A stretch of DNA of 64,000 nt, from positions 80,242-144,241 of the forward strand of contig CAWAFE010000043.1 of the NCBI GenBank assembly GCA_963781215.1, in the 5' to 3' direction. The number at the start of each line of letters is the position of its first letter. Positions within the stretch are counted from its first letter, which is position 1. Made by a program: the position numbers and the translations under genes. The notes beneath the pieces were generated by a model, which was not told the origin of the DNA, ran no database searches, and worked only from the letters and a program-made list of their open reading frames with translations. This DNA comes from AP-15 sp963781215. Its GTDB lineage: Bacteria > Pseudomonadota > Alphaproteobacteria > ATCC43930 > CGMCC-115725. Shown here one piece after another: positions 42,125 through 50,548 of this stretch.

Positions 42125-43636
42125 ATGGGGTTTGCAACCGTGCAACGGCTGTTGCGGCATGACGCCGCGAGCGGCGTCGTGCTGATGCTGGGCGCGGCCT
42201 TCGCCCTCGTGCTCGCCAATTCGCCCTTCGCCGCGCTCTACGATCTGCTGCTTGGCCTGCACGCCTCGGTGCGTATCGGCAATCTCGGCATCGACAAGCC
42301 CCTCTTGCTGTGGGTCAACGACGGGTTGATGGCGATCTTCTTTTTTCTTGTCGGCCTGGAGATCAAGCGCGAGGCGATCGAGGGCGAGCTGTCGGATCGC
42401 AAGCGCGCGGTGCTGCCGGTCCTGGCCGCCCTCGGCGGGATGGCCGTGCCGGCGCTGATCTACATCGCGATCGCGCTGCGGGAGCCGGGGGCATTGGCCG
42501 GCTGGGCGGTTCCCTGCGCCACCGACATCGCCTTCTCGCTGGGCGTGATGGCGCTCTTGGGCAGCCGCGCGCCACCCTCGCTCAAGCTCTTTCTGACCGC
42601 GCTGGCGATCATCGACGACCTCGGCTCGATCGTGATCATCGCGGTCTTCTACACCAGCAAGCTTTCCTGGGTGTCGCTGGGCGGCGCAGCGGCGACGCTC
42701 ACCGTTCTGTTGGCGCTCAACCGCGCCGGCGTTCGCCGAGTCGCGTGGTACATGCTGACCGGGATCGTGCTGTGGGTGCTGGTGTTGAAATCGGGCGTGC
42801 ATGCGACCCTGGCCGGGGTCGCTCTGGCGCTGGCGATCCCGTTTCGGGGCGGACCCGGCGAGGCCTCGCCGCTGGTTCGGCTCGAGCGCGAGCTTCAGCC
42901 ATGGGTGGCGTTCGGCATCGTGCCGTTGTTCGGCTTTGCCAATGCCGGGCTTTCCTTCGCCGGCCTGTCGTTCTCGTATCTGTTCTCGCCGATCCCGCTC
43001 GGGATCGCCGCCGGGTTGTTCATCGGCAAGCAGATCGGCGTGTTCGGCTCGGCGGCGTTGGCGATCCGCCTAGGCTGGGCCGAGCGCCCGAGCGGCGCTG
43101 GCTGGCCGGCACTCTATGCCACCAGCGTCCTGACCGGGATCGGCTTCACGATGAGCCTCTTCATCGGCACCCTCGCTTTCGAGGAGCCCGAGCGCCAGAT
43201 CGCGGTGCGGCTCGGCGTGCTCGTCGGCTCGCTGCTGTCGGCGGTCGTCGGCGCCGCCATAATGGGCCGATGTGCCGGTGGGCAATCCCCGCGGACCCAC
43301 GCCAGTCAGCGCGTCCGCTCCGGGAAGAGGCCGAGAAGCCCGGACCAGGAGGCGGGGCAGACGCCGCGCTCGGTGATCAGCTTAACCACCGCAAAGAGAA
43401 GGCGCGACGGGATCAGCAACCGCGCAACGGCCGGTCTGACACACGGCTGCGCAAGGCGGTTAGTTTTCAAGTTCTACGATCACGGGCGGCCACAGGGCTG
43501 TCCGATTGAGCAGCCCGGTTCAGCCCGGGTCGCAGCCATTTCTCCCCCGTTCCCCCCGCGGTCAGCCGCGGGTCGCCTTGGCCTTAGAGGGAACGAAAAT
43601 ACACTGTCGCGCTCTCGCATTTATATGCGGCGCTGA
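42125..43636 (+). CDS. nhaA: Na+/H+ antiporter NhaA with an aberrant C-terminal tail
   Basis: The start is ATG 42125 (GAGAGAGGG upstream). The NhaA core covers about residues 1-380: WVNDGLMAIFFFLVGLEIKR near 62, CATDIAFSLGVMALLGSR near 130 (Asp133 equivalent), LAIIDDLGSIVIIAVFY near 160 (Asp163/164 equivalents), and GIGFTMSLFIGTLAF near 340. It exchanges sodium for protons across the inner membrane. After AAIMG the frame runs on for about 120 residues of R/P/S-rich sequence through a relic of mtnA on the other strand, so the natural stop has been lost or moved; NhaA is normally near 390 residues. The catalytic core looks intact. Confidence 0.88.
   Translation: MGFATVQRLLRHDAASGVVLMLGAAFALVLANSPFAALYDLLLGLHASVRIGNLGIDKPLLLWVNDGLMAIFFFLVGLEIKREAIEGELSDRKRAVLPVLAALGGMAVPALIYIAIALREPGALAGWAVPCATDIAFSLGVMALLGSRAPPSLKLFLTALAIIDDLGSIVIIAVFYTSKLSWVSLGGAAATLTVLLALNRAGVRRVAWYMLTGIVLWVLVLKSGVHATLAGVALALAIPFRGGPGEASPLVRLERELQPWVAFGIVPLFGFANAGLSFAGLSFSYLFSPIPLGIAAGLFIGKQIGVFGSAALAIRLGWAERPSGAGWPALYATSVLTGIGFTMSLFIGTLAFEEPERQIAVRLGVLVGSLLSAVVGAAIMGRCAGGQSPRTHASQRVRSGKRPRSPDQEAGQTPRSVISLTTAKRRRDGISNRATAGLTHGCARRLVFKFYDHGRPQGCPIEQPGSARVAAISPPFPPRSAAGRLGLRGNENTLSRSRIYMRR
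43298..43391 (-). pseudogene. Relic of an mtnA 3' end
   Basis: The minus strand encodes KLITERGVCPASWSGLLG then LFPERTR and a stop. The last 30 codons of mtnA at 48567 read LITERGVCPASRSGLLG with the same end. The DNA match covers about 90 bases (43298-43385 with 48559-48650) at roughly 90% identity, including a few bases after the stop. Nothing upstream resembles MtnA. It lies inside the aberrant tail of nhaA on the opposite strand. Confidence 0.7.
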
Positions 43637-44039
43637 TCCATAATTCTTGCGCTCCGATGGTCTGTCTATTCCATGGCGATTACGGTCCGGCGAGATCCGG
43701 CCTTCAATCCGGATTCCAGGTCGACCTGGATAATCGACACGAGCTTGCTCAGAGAATGCCCGCAACATCGGAGAGGCGGAGGCAATACAGCGACATGTTC
43801 TCCGGGGTGAGCCTGTTCGTGGTGCGATCAAGGATATGCATGGGTCGAGCAAGATGTCGTCGGCTGGTTCTACGCAGCGGCCTTTCTGTTCGTGATCCTG
43901 CCCTACCTGGTCATGAGGATTAGGGCATGGCGAAGGCGCGCGCCACGGCGCAGGAGACGCGCCGGAGCCTGCCGTTGTCGGCCGCCCTCGGCCCCTCACT
44001 GAGTCGTACTTGCCTATCTTTGTTTGGAAGGAGCGCGCT
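43637..44039. other. Degenerate stretch before secF
   Basis: No intact gene. On the plus strand, about 43818-44002, an open stretch without a start reads EQDVVGWFYAAAFLFVILPY, one membrane helix followed by a basic tail. It may be the end of a lost membrane protein gene. Nothing was seen in the first 180 bases. Confidence 0.4.
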
Positions 44040-45093
44040 TTGCGTCCACTTCGCCTGGTTCCCGATGGGACGGCCATCCGGTTCATGCGCGGGCGTTTCG
44101 CCGGCTTGATCGTGTCAGCAATTCTGAGCACCATTTCGGTCGTCCTCTTTTTCTACCCTGGGCTCAATCTCGGGGTCGATTTCCGTGGTGGTGTCGTAGT
44201 CGAACTGCGCGGACGCACAAGCGCTTCAGAACAACGACGATCCGCGAAGCCTTTGCACCCCTCGGCTTCGGCGACCTCAGAGTACAAGAATTCGGCTCAC
44301 CTCGGGATGTCCTGGTCCGATTTGAGAACAAGACCCAGCTGCAGGACGCGCAGCGACTGATCGCGGCGCAGAGTAGCCGGAAGCGCTCCCCGATGTGCAG
44401 ATCCGGCGGACCGAAGTCGTCGGCGCCAGAGTGAGCAGCGAGCTGTTCCGAAACGGCCTGCTGGCAACCGGCCTCGCCCTCGTCGCGGTGCTTCTTTACA
44501 TATGGTTTCGCTTCGAGTGGCAGTTCGGCGTGGGAGTCGTCGCCACTCTGATCCTCGACGTCACGAAGACGGTCGGCTTCTTCGCTGTCACGCAGTTCGA
44601 ATTCGATCTGAACTCGGTGGCAGCGCTGTTGACTTTGATAGGCTACTCCGTCACCGACAAAGTCGTCGTCTACGATCGCATCCGGGAGAATCTCGGCAAA
44701 TATCGAACGATGCCGCTGCGGCAGCTGATCGACCTCAGCATCAATCAGACCCTCGGTCGTACGGTCGCGACGTCGCTGACGGTGGTCCTGTCGATCCTGC
44801 CGCTCGCGCTGATCGGCGGCGAGGTGATGCGCGGCTTTGCTCTGGCGATCATCTTCGGGATCGTCGTCGGTACCTCCTCGTCGATCTTCATCGCCTCGCC
44901 GATCCTGCTCTTCCTGGGGGAGAAACGGCTACGGCCCGCGCTGAACCGAGCCGCGCGGTCGGACAGCCCCGTGAGCCGCCCGATAGATCGTTCCCTCCGC
45001 ACTCACCCGCGAAGTCGCCCTGGGGCTCGACGCGAACGAAAACTGGACACGGGCCTTCCGGTATCGGTGTCGCGGTCGACTCGCGCAAGGTAG
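44040..45093 (+). pseudogene. secF: Preprotein translocase subunit SecF, frameshifted
   Basis: From TTG 44040 (AAGGAG six bases upstream) the reading is LRPLRLVPDGTAIRFMRGRF, then a first membrane helix and NLGVDFRGGVVVELR. Near 44215-44245 the frame is lost more than once: DAQALQN and then IREAFAPLGFGDLRVQEFG lie in different frames. Another shift near 44390 precedes VQIRRTEVVGARVSSELFRN, after which the remaining five helices are intact, with SVTDKVVVYDRIRENLGKYR near the SecF signature and SPILLFLGE at the end. SecF works with SecD and YajC in proton-driven export. There is no secD beside it, so this is probably an extra copy that has decayed. Confidence 0.75.
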
Positions 45094-45158
45094 AATGCGG
45101 TCAGAATCGCGGCACCCGACAGGCTAGGCGTCCTCCAGGTCCAGAAATCTCGACGCCG

Positions 45159-47672
45159 ATGTTCGATACGGTTTTTGTTTTGTTCATTGTCACCGTGTTG
45201 CTGGTCGTCGTCGGGGTTTGCCAGCCGCTCGCCGCTCGTTTGAAACTGCCGCCCCCCGTTCTGCTCGGCGTGGTTGGGGTTGCGTTGGGGGGCTTTCCGA
45301 CCGTCATGTCTGCGCTCGGCTGGTCCGGGCGCAGCGATGCCTTCGCCGAGGCTTTTGTCGCGCTGCCGGTCAGTGCCACGACCTTCATCTATGTCTTTCT
45401 CCCTCTTTTGGTGTTCGAGGCGGGCATCACCACCGATGTGCGGCGCGTGATCGAAGATGCCGCCCCGATCCTGCTGCTTGCGATCATCGCGACCCTGATA
45501 ACCACCGCGGTGATCGGTTTGGCGGTCTGGCCGCTCGCCGGCGTTCCGCTCGTCGTTTGCCTGCTGCTCGGCGCCGTCGTCTCTACCACCGATCCCGCAG
45601 CGGTCATCGCCATCTTTCGGGACGTCGGCGCCCCGGGGCGCTTGACCCGGCTGGTCGAAGGCGAGGCCCTTCTCAATGATGCGGCAGCGATCGCGCTGTT
45701 CGCCGTCTTGCTCGGGACGATCACGACCGCGCGTGAGCCGAGCATCGGTCGAGGGCTCATCGAGTTTTTCTCGTCCTTTGTCGGCGGTGGCCTGTTGGGG
45801 CTGCTCGCAGGTCGGGGGTTTCTTTGGGCCGTTCCTTGGGTGCGTGACGACCGCCTCGCGGAAGCGACGTTGACGCTCGCGCTGGCCTATGGCGTTTTTA
45901 TTGCCGCCGAACGCCTCCTGCACGTCTCGGGCGTGGTCGCGGTGCTCGGATCCGGGATGACTGTCAGCGCGCTCGGCCGTTCTCGAATTGCGCCATACAA
46001 CTGGTCCTTCCTGACGGACCTCTGGGACCAGATCGGGTTCTGGGCGCGATCCTTGGTCTTTGTTCTCGCCTCGATTCTCGTGCCGAGGCTTCTCGGCGAT
46101 GTGGGGCTGCACGACCTGCTGATGGTGGCGGTGCTGGTGGCGGCAGCCTTCGCCGCTCGCATCCTCGTGCTGTTCGTATTGGTGCCGCCGCTCGAATATC
46201 TCAAGCTGACAGAGCCGATCAGTACCGCCTACAAGCTTGCGATCACCTGGGGCGGATTGCGCGGGGCGCTGACCTTGGTTCTGGCCCTCGCGGCGACGGA
46301 GAACAGGGCTCTCGATCCGCAGACACAGCGCTTCGTTGCGGTGCTCGCGACTGGTCTCGTGCTGTTCACGCTGTTCGTCAACGGCACCACTTTACGTCTC
46401 GTCATCGCTCTGCTGGGGCTCGACCGGCTCTCGCCTCGAAACCAAATCTTACGCGATCGCGTTCTCGCGCTTTCTTACGCAGAGGTCTGCGATTGGGTAC
46501 GTCGACTGGCTCGAGATCATGCGCTTCCTCAACCTGTCGTCGAGCAGATCGTCGAACCCTACCGAGCCTGGATCAGGGCGGCGGACGCTCGCGATGCAGC
46601 GGAGCAGCTCACCGAAAGAGACCGCCTCGCCATCGCTCTCGTTGCGCTGGCAAACCAGGAGCGCGTGCTCGTCCTCGAAGCTCGCACCGATCGGGTCGCG
46701 TCACCGGTTATCGTAAATGTGCTGTTGCGCAACGCGGACCTGCTTGTCGAGGGCGCACGGGCCGCGGGCCGCCTTGGATATCGCAGAGCAGCGGAAGCGG
46801 CAGTGTCGTTTTCGGTTGCGTTCCGCGTCGCCTATTTTATTTACCGGCATTTCGGCATCGAGCGGTTTCTCGCCGATGGCTTGGCGGATCGCGTTGAGCT
46901 CCTGCTGGTCACGCAGTTGTTGGTCGAGAAGCTCGCGGGGTTCAATCGCGAACGGCTCAGCTCGGTTTTCGGCGAACGCACCACCGAGCTTACCGGAGAG
47001 ATTATCGAATATCGGCGGGGCGCCGTGAGTGGCGCTTTCGATGCGCTTCGGCGCCAATACCCCGACTACGCCGCGGCTTTAGAGCTACGATTTCTTCGTC
47101 AGTCGGCGTTGCGGCAAGAATTGGCGCGATACCAGGCGTTGTTCGAGGAAGGGTTGGTCCCGCAGGAGCTCTACGACGATCTGAGGCGCAGCATCGCGGG
47201 TGCGTATGCCGCCGAGCCACGCCCACGCTTCGACATCGGCCTGGATGCGCATCGGCTAATCGAAAAGCTCGACATCCTCTCCTGCCTTGACGATCGTCAG
47301 CTCGACCGCGTAGCAAAGCTGTTGCGGCCACGCTTCACGGTGCCGCACGAGCGCATCATACGCGCTGGAGATCGCGGAGACGCCGTCTTCTTCATCGCAT
47401 CCGGGGCAGTCGAGGTGAGGCTATCGGCACGCCGCGTGCGGCTCGGCAGCGGCGAGTTCTTCGGCGAGATTGCCCTGCTCTCCGGCCGTCCGCGGCAGGC
47501 GGACGTGGTCGCTTTGACCTACTGTCAGCTGCTCGTGCTGCGGAAGGTTGATTTCGAGCGCTTCATGACGACAAATCCGGAGGCGAGAGAGGCGATCAAT
47601 CGGATCGCCGAGACGCGGTTGTCGATGAACCGGAACGACCGCGATCGTGCTCCCGAAGCTGTGTCGTCGTAG
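45159..47672 (+). CDS. CPA1-type Na+/H+ antiporter with C-terminal cyclic-nucleotide-binding domain
   Basis: The product has 837 residues from ATG 45159. Residues 1-420 form a CPA1 (NhaP-like) exchanger: VVSTTDPAAVIAIFRDVG near 142, LVEGEALLNDAAAIALFAVL near 163, and TWGGLRGALTLVLALA near 363. A helical cytoplasmic region (about 430-690) follows, and residues about 690-815 are a cNMP-binding domain (LSCLDDRQLDRVAKLLRPRF, GDAVFFIASGAVEV, GEFFGEIALLSGRPRQADV). The phosphate-binding cassette GEIALLSGRPRQA has the conserved E and R. This plan resembles plant SOS1 and some bacterial antiporters and suggests gating by cAMP or cGMP. Codon use and frame are sound, unlike the secF relic upstream. Confidence 0.92.
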   Translation: MFDTVFVLFIVTVLLVVVGVCQPLAARLKLPPPVLLGVVGVALGGFPTVMSALGWSGRSDAFAEAFVALPVSATTFIYVFLPLLVFEAGITTDVRRVIEDAAPILLLAIIATLITTAVIGLAVWPLAGVPLVVCLLLGAVVSTTDPAAVIAIFRDVGAPGRLTRLVEGEALLNDAAAIALFAVLLGTITTAREPSIGRGLIEFFSSFVGGGLLGLLAGRGFLWAVPWVRDDRLAEATLTLALAYGVFIAAERLLHVSGVVAVLGSGMTVSALGRSRIAPYNWSFLTDLWDQIGFWARSLVFVLASILVPRLLGDVGLHDLLMVAVLVAAAFAARILVLFVLVPPLEYLKLTEPISTAYKLAITWGGLRGALTLVLALAATENRALDPQTQRFVAVLATGLVLFTLFVNGTTLRLVIALLGLDRLSPRNQILRDRVLALSYAEVCDWVRRLARDHALPQPVVEQIVEPYRAWIRAADARDAAEQLTERDRLAIALVALANQERVLVLEARTDRVASPVIVNVLLRNADLLVEGARAAGRLGYRRAAEAAVSFSVAFRVAYFIYRHFGIERFLADGLADRVELLLVTQLLVEKLAGFNRERLSSVFGERTTELTGEIIEYRRGAVSGAFDALRRQYPDYAAALELRFLRQSALRQELARYQALFEEGLVPQELYDDLRRSIAGAYAAEPRPRFDIGLDAHRLIEKLDILSCLDDRQLDRVAKLLRPRFTVPHERIIRAGDRGDAVFFIASGAVEVRLSARRVRLGSGEFFGEIALLSGRPRQADVVALTYCQLLVLRKVDFERFMTTNPEAREAINRIAETRLSMNRNDRDRAPEAVSS

Positions 47673-47713
47673 ATCGCCAAGAAAAACATGGGTTGGCAGT
47701 TGTCGGGCAGTAA

Positions 47714-48040
47714 TCAGTGCTTCCACCGTCCCGCCGCCCAGTCGTGAAAACGGCTCGACAGCAAGCGCTTTGGGGGATCAGCGTTCAGTGCGAGCGGGCA
47801 CGGTGGCGCGGCACCGGGAGTGACAAGCTGGCGGGGCCAGCCCTCCTCTTGCCGGACGACCGCATAAAATCCGTCGATCAGCAGCTCGATCGTCGCTGGC
47901 GCGGCGCTGCATTCCCGGCGCGCATAGTCGAGGCTCGCCGACAGGCTCGGAAGATGGGCCACGGGGATTGGTGAGAGCCCGTGCACGCTCCACGTTCCCC
48001 AAACGTCGCGGCAGATTTTCAAGCGCAGGGTCATTGTCAT
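47714..48040 (-). CDS. Small hypothetical protein
   Basis: The product has 108 residues from ATG 48040. It begins MTMTLRLKICRDVWGTWSVH and contains LSASLDYARRECSAAPATIE near residue 33 and GFYAVVRQEEGWPRQL near 57, a compact pattern seen in small uncharacterised rhizobial proteins. No signal or membrane segment. It is followed on the same strand, upstream, by the membrane protein at 48051 (ten-base gap), so they may be cotranscribed. Confidence 0.6.
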   Translation of the reverse strand: MTMTLRLKICRDVWGTWSVHGLSPIPVAHLPSLSASLDYARRECSAAPATIELLIDGFYAVVRQEEGWPRQLVTPGAAPPCPLALNADPPKRLLSSRFHDWAAGRWKH

Positions 48041-48050
48041 GGGTCGTTGC

Positions 48051-48314
48051 TCAATGAAAGGCGCCGTGCATTAGGACCATGGCAAAGCGAAGCGTCAGAA
48101 TGCCTAGGGCAATGACCAGCAGCACCAAGAAGGTTCCAATGAGTTCCAGCGCTGTCTTCTGACATTTGCGCTGCTGTGGGTTCCTAACGCTCACAAACTT
48201 GAACGTATGAGGCTGACCGCGAACTCGGCCCTTGGCAGTGTTGGCGCCTTGCCTGACGGCCCCGCCGCGCACACGTCGCTCGTTTTGACGTCCACCAAGA
48301 TCCATAACGACCAT
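48051..48314 (-). CDS. Small membrane protein
   Basis: The product has 87 residues from ATG 48314. The N-terminal 55 residues are polar and basic; one membrane helix (LIGTFLVLLVIALGILTLRF, about 58-78) lies near the C-terminus. No family recognised. It probably shares a transcript with the gene at 47714. The 250 bases between it and mtnA (48315-48566) hold no other gene. Confidence 0.5.
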   Translation of the reverse strand: MVVMDLGGRQNERRVRGGAVRQGANTAKGRVRGQPHTFKFVSVRNPQQRKCQKTALELIGTFLVLLVIALGILTLRFAMVLMHGAFH

Positions 48315-48566
48315 GAGTGATCTCTCCGCTCACATCAGCCGGTGCTGCTGAGAGAAAAGGCTATTTACGGATTAAGCTTCGAGCCGTCTTGCGAGTCCGA
48401 ACTATAAAATCTACGAAAAGGGCGGCGATCCAAGTTCGCTACGAAATAAACGGAGGATACATGCCCGTCCCCGGGCCGCCGTATGAGGCCAAGCGAACCC
48501 CTGGTCCTTCGAGGCATTCGGAAGGTTCATAAGAACGGTGGAAGAATTTTCGGGGCTCCACGCCAG

Positions 48567-49662
48567 TCAACGCGTCCGCTCCGGGAACAACCCGAGAAGC
48601 CCGGAACGCGAGGCGGGGCAGACGCCGCGCTCGGTGATCAGCGCGGTGACGAGGCGTGCAGGGGTTACGTCGAAGGCGTAGTTGGCGGCGGGGGTATCGT
48701 TCGGCGTCAGGCGGACGGCGAGCCGCCGGCCGTCCTCGGTCCAGCCCTCGATATGGGTGACCTCGCGGCTGTCGCGGCGCTCGATCGGGATCGCCGCGCC
48801 GTCCTCGATCTCCCAGTCGATCGTCGGCGACGGCAAGGCGACATAGAACGGGATGTCGTTGTCGCGCGCGGCCAAGCGCCTTGGTGTAGGTGCCGATCTT
48901 GTTGGCGACATCGCCACAGGCGGTGGTGCGGTCGGTGCCGACGATACAGAGGTCAACGAGGCCCTGCCGCATCACATGACCTGCGGCGTTGTCGACGATG
49001 ACGGTATGTGGGATTCCGTGCTGGCCCAATTCCCAGGCGGTCAGAGCCGCACCCTGGTTGCGCGGCCGGGTCTCGTCGACCCAGACATGGACCGGCACTC
49101 CTTCGTCATGCGCGCGATAGATCGGCGCCAGCGCGGTTCCCCAATCGACAGTGGCGAGCCAGCCGGCGTTGCAATGGGTCAGAATTTCGACCCGCGCGCC
49201 CTTGCCCTTGCGCCGCCGGGCCTCGGCGATCAGCCGGGCGCCGTGCTCGCCGATCGCGCGGTTGATCGCGACATCGGCGTTGGCGATCTCGGTGGCGCGC
49301 CCCAGGGCCGCGTCGAAACGGCGGCCCTGCGGTACGGCGTCAAGAGCCTGCCTCATCTCGGCCAACGCCCAACGCAGATTGACAGCGGTTGGGCGGGTCG
49401 CGGCGAGTACCGTCGCGGCGACGTCGAGCCCCAAATCCGAGGGGTCGTCGGCCATCGCCAACGCCACGCCATAGGCGGCGGTGGCGCCGATCAGCGGCGC
49501 GCCCCTCACCTGCATCGTGCGGATCGCACAGACCGCATCCTCGAGGTTTTGCAGCGCAACAATGACCAGCTCGTGCGGCAGCCTCGTCTGGTCGATGATC
49601 TCGACCGTGCGTCCGTCGCGAGCGAGCCAGATCGTGCGCATCGCCCGGCCGCCGACGTTCAC
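48567..49662 (-). pseudogene. mtnA: S-methyl-5-thioribose-1-phosphate isomerase with one +1 frameshift
   Basis: The start is GTG 49662, overlapping the ancestral TGA of mtnP (GTGA); ATG 49641 is an alternative. The first 260 residues are intact: TIWLARDGRTVEIIDQTRLP, then TMQVRGAPLIGATAAYG near 58, ILTHCNAGWLATVDWGTALA near 160 (catalytic Cys) and CIVGTDRTTACGDVANKIGT near 240 (catalytic Asp). After TYTKAL an extra base near 48874 shifts the frame; the rest, AARDNDIPFYVALPSPTIDW to LGLFPERTR, is in the next frame and ends at 48567. Length is 1096 bases, one over a multiple of three. MtnA isomerises methylthioribose-1-phosphate in methionine salvage. Read literally, the protein runs on to 48439 with a wrong tail. 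Confidence 0.85.
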
Positions 49663-50541
49663 GACCGGCCTCTCAGTACTCGCCCGGCGACGGCGTCGAG
49701 GCGGGCCAATACTTCCGGGTCGCGCCGGTCGAGGCGCGGTGATCAATGCATGATCGAGCGCGTGCCGGCAGCCCTGCGGGCACGGGCCCTCATGCGCGGA
49801 GAGCAGAGGTACCACCTTCTTGATCAGCGCCTTGGCCTTTTCTGCATTGGCGTGCAGGACGCCGACGATCATCTCAACCGTGACCGCGTCATGGCCCGGA
49901 TGCCAGCAATCATAGTCGGTCACCATCGCCACCGTGGCGTAGCAGATTTCGGCCTCGCGGGCGAGCTTCGCCTCGGGCATGTTGGTCATCCCGATCACGT
50001 CGCATCGCCACGAGCGGTAGAGGCCGCTCTCGGCGAGGCTCGAAAATTGCGGACCCTCCATGACGAGATAGGTGCCGCCGCGCTTGGGCGCCAGCCCGGC
50101 CGCCGGCCCCGCCGCCATCAGCGCATCGCCGATCCGGCCGCAGACCGGATGCGCCATCGACACATGGGCGACGCAACCGGTCCCGAAAAAGCTCTTCGCC
50201 CGTGCGAAGGTCCGGTCGATGAACTGGTCGACGACGACGAAATCGCCGGGAGCGAAATCCTCGCGCAGGCTGCCGACCGCCGATAGCGAGACGATGTCGG
50301 TGACACCGCAGCGCTTCAGCGCGTCTATGTTCGCGCGGAAATTGATCTCGGAGGGCGGCAGGACGTGCCCGCGGCCATGGCGCGGCACGAACACGACGGG
50401 TTGGCCGTCGAGCGAGCCGAAGCAGAATTCATCCGAGGTCGGGCCAAACGGACTGTCGACCTGCCGCCACTCGATTTGCGTCAGGCCGTCGATCTCGTAG
50501 AGCCCGCTGCCGCCGATGATACCGATGACGGGGCCGGGCAT
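49659..50541 (-). pseudogene. mtnP: S-methyl-5'-thioadenosine phosphorylase with one +1 frameshift near its end
   Basis: The protein begins MPGPVIGIIGGSGLYEIDGL and carries FVPRHGRGHVLPPSEINFRA near 52, the substrate-site segments MEGPQFSSLAESGLYRSW near 160 and IGMTNMPEAKLAREAE near 188. After DHALITAPR one extra base near 49727 replaces the natural ending (RRDPEVLARLDAVAGRVL, stop at 49659) and lets the frame run into mtnA, giving a false 700-codon fusion. MtnP phosphorolyses methylthioadenosine to adenine and methylthioribose-1-phosphate, the substrate of MtnA. Its core is complete. The start lies seven bases after the petC stop. Confidence 0.87.
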
Positions 50542-50548
50542 TGCCGCC

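Noticed and set aside
43262..43636. A functional 120-residue regulatory tail on NhaA
   Set aside because: The tail is read from DNA that is the antisense of an mtnA relic, so it is not an evolved domain.
44502..45158. Plus-strand frame extending the CPA1 antiporter upstream to 1056 codons
   Set aside because: It overlaps the secF relic in another frame and is rich in R, D and S with no family match; ATG 45159 begins the first membrane helix.
48853..50286. 477-codon plus-strand frame opposite mtnP-mtnA
   Set aside because: Shadow frame; composition and lack of motifs show it is non-coding.
48439..50541. Bifunctional MtnP-MtnA enzyme
   Set aside because: The normal MtnP end and a GTGA overlap with mtnA are present in the next frame, so the fusion is caused by one extra base.
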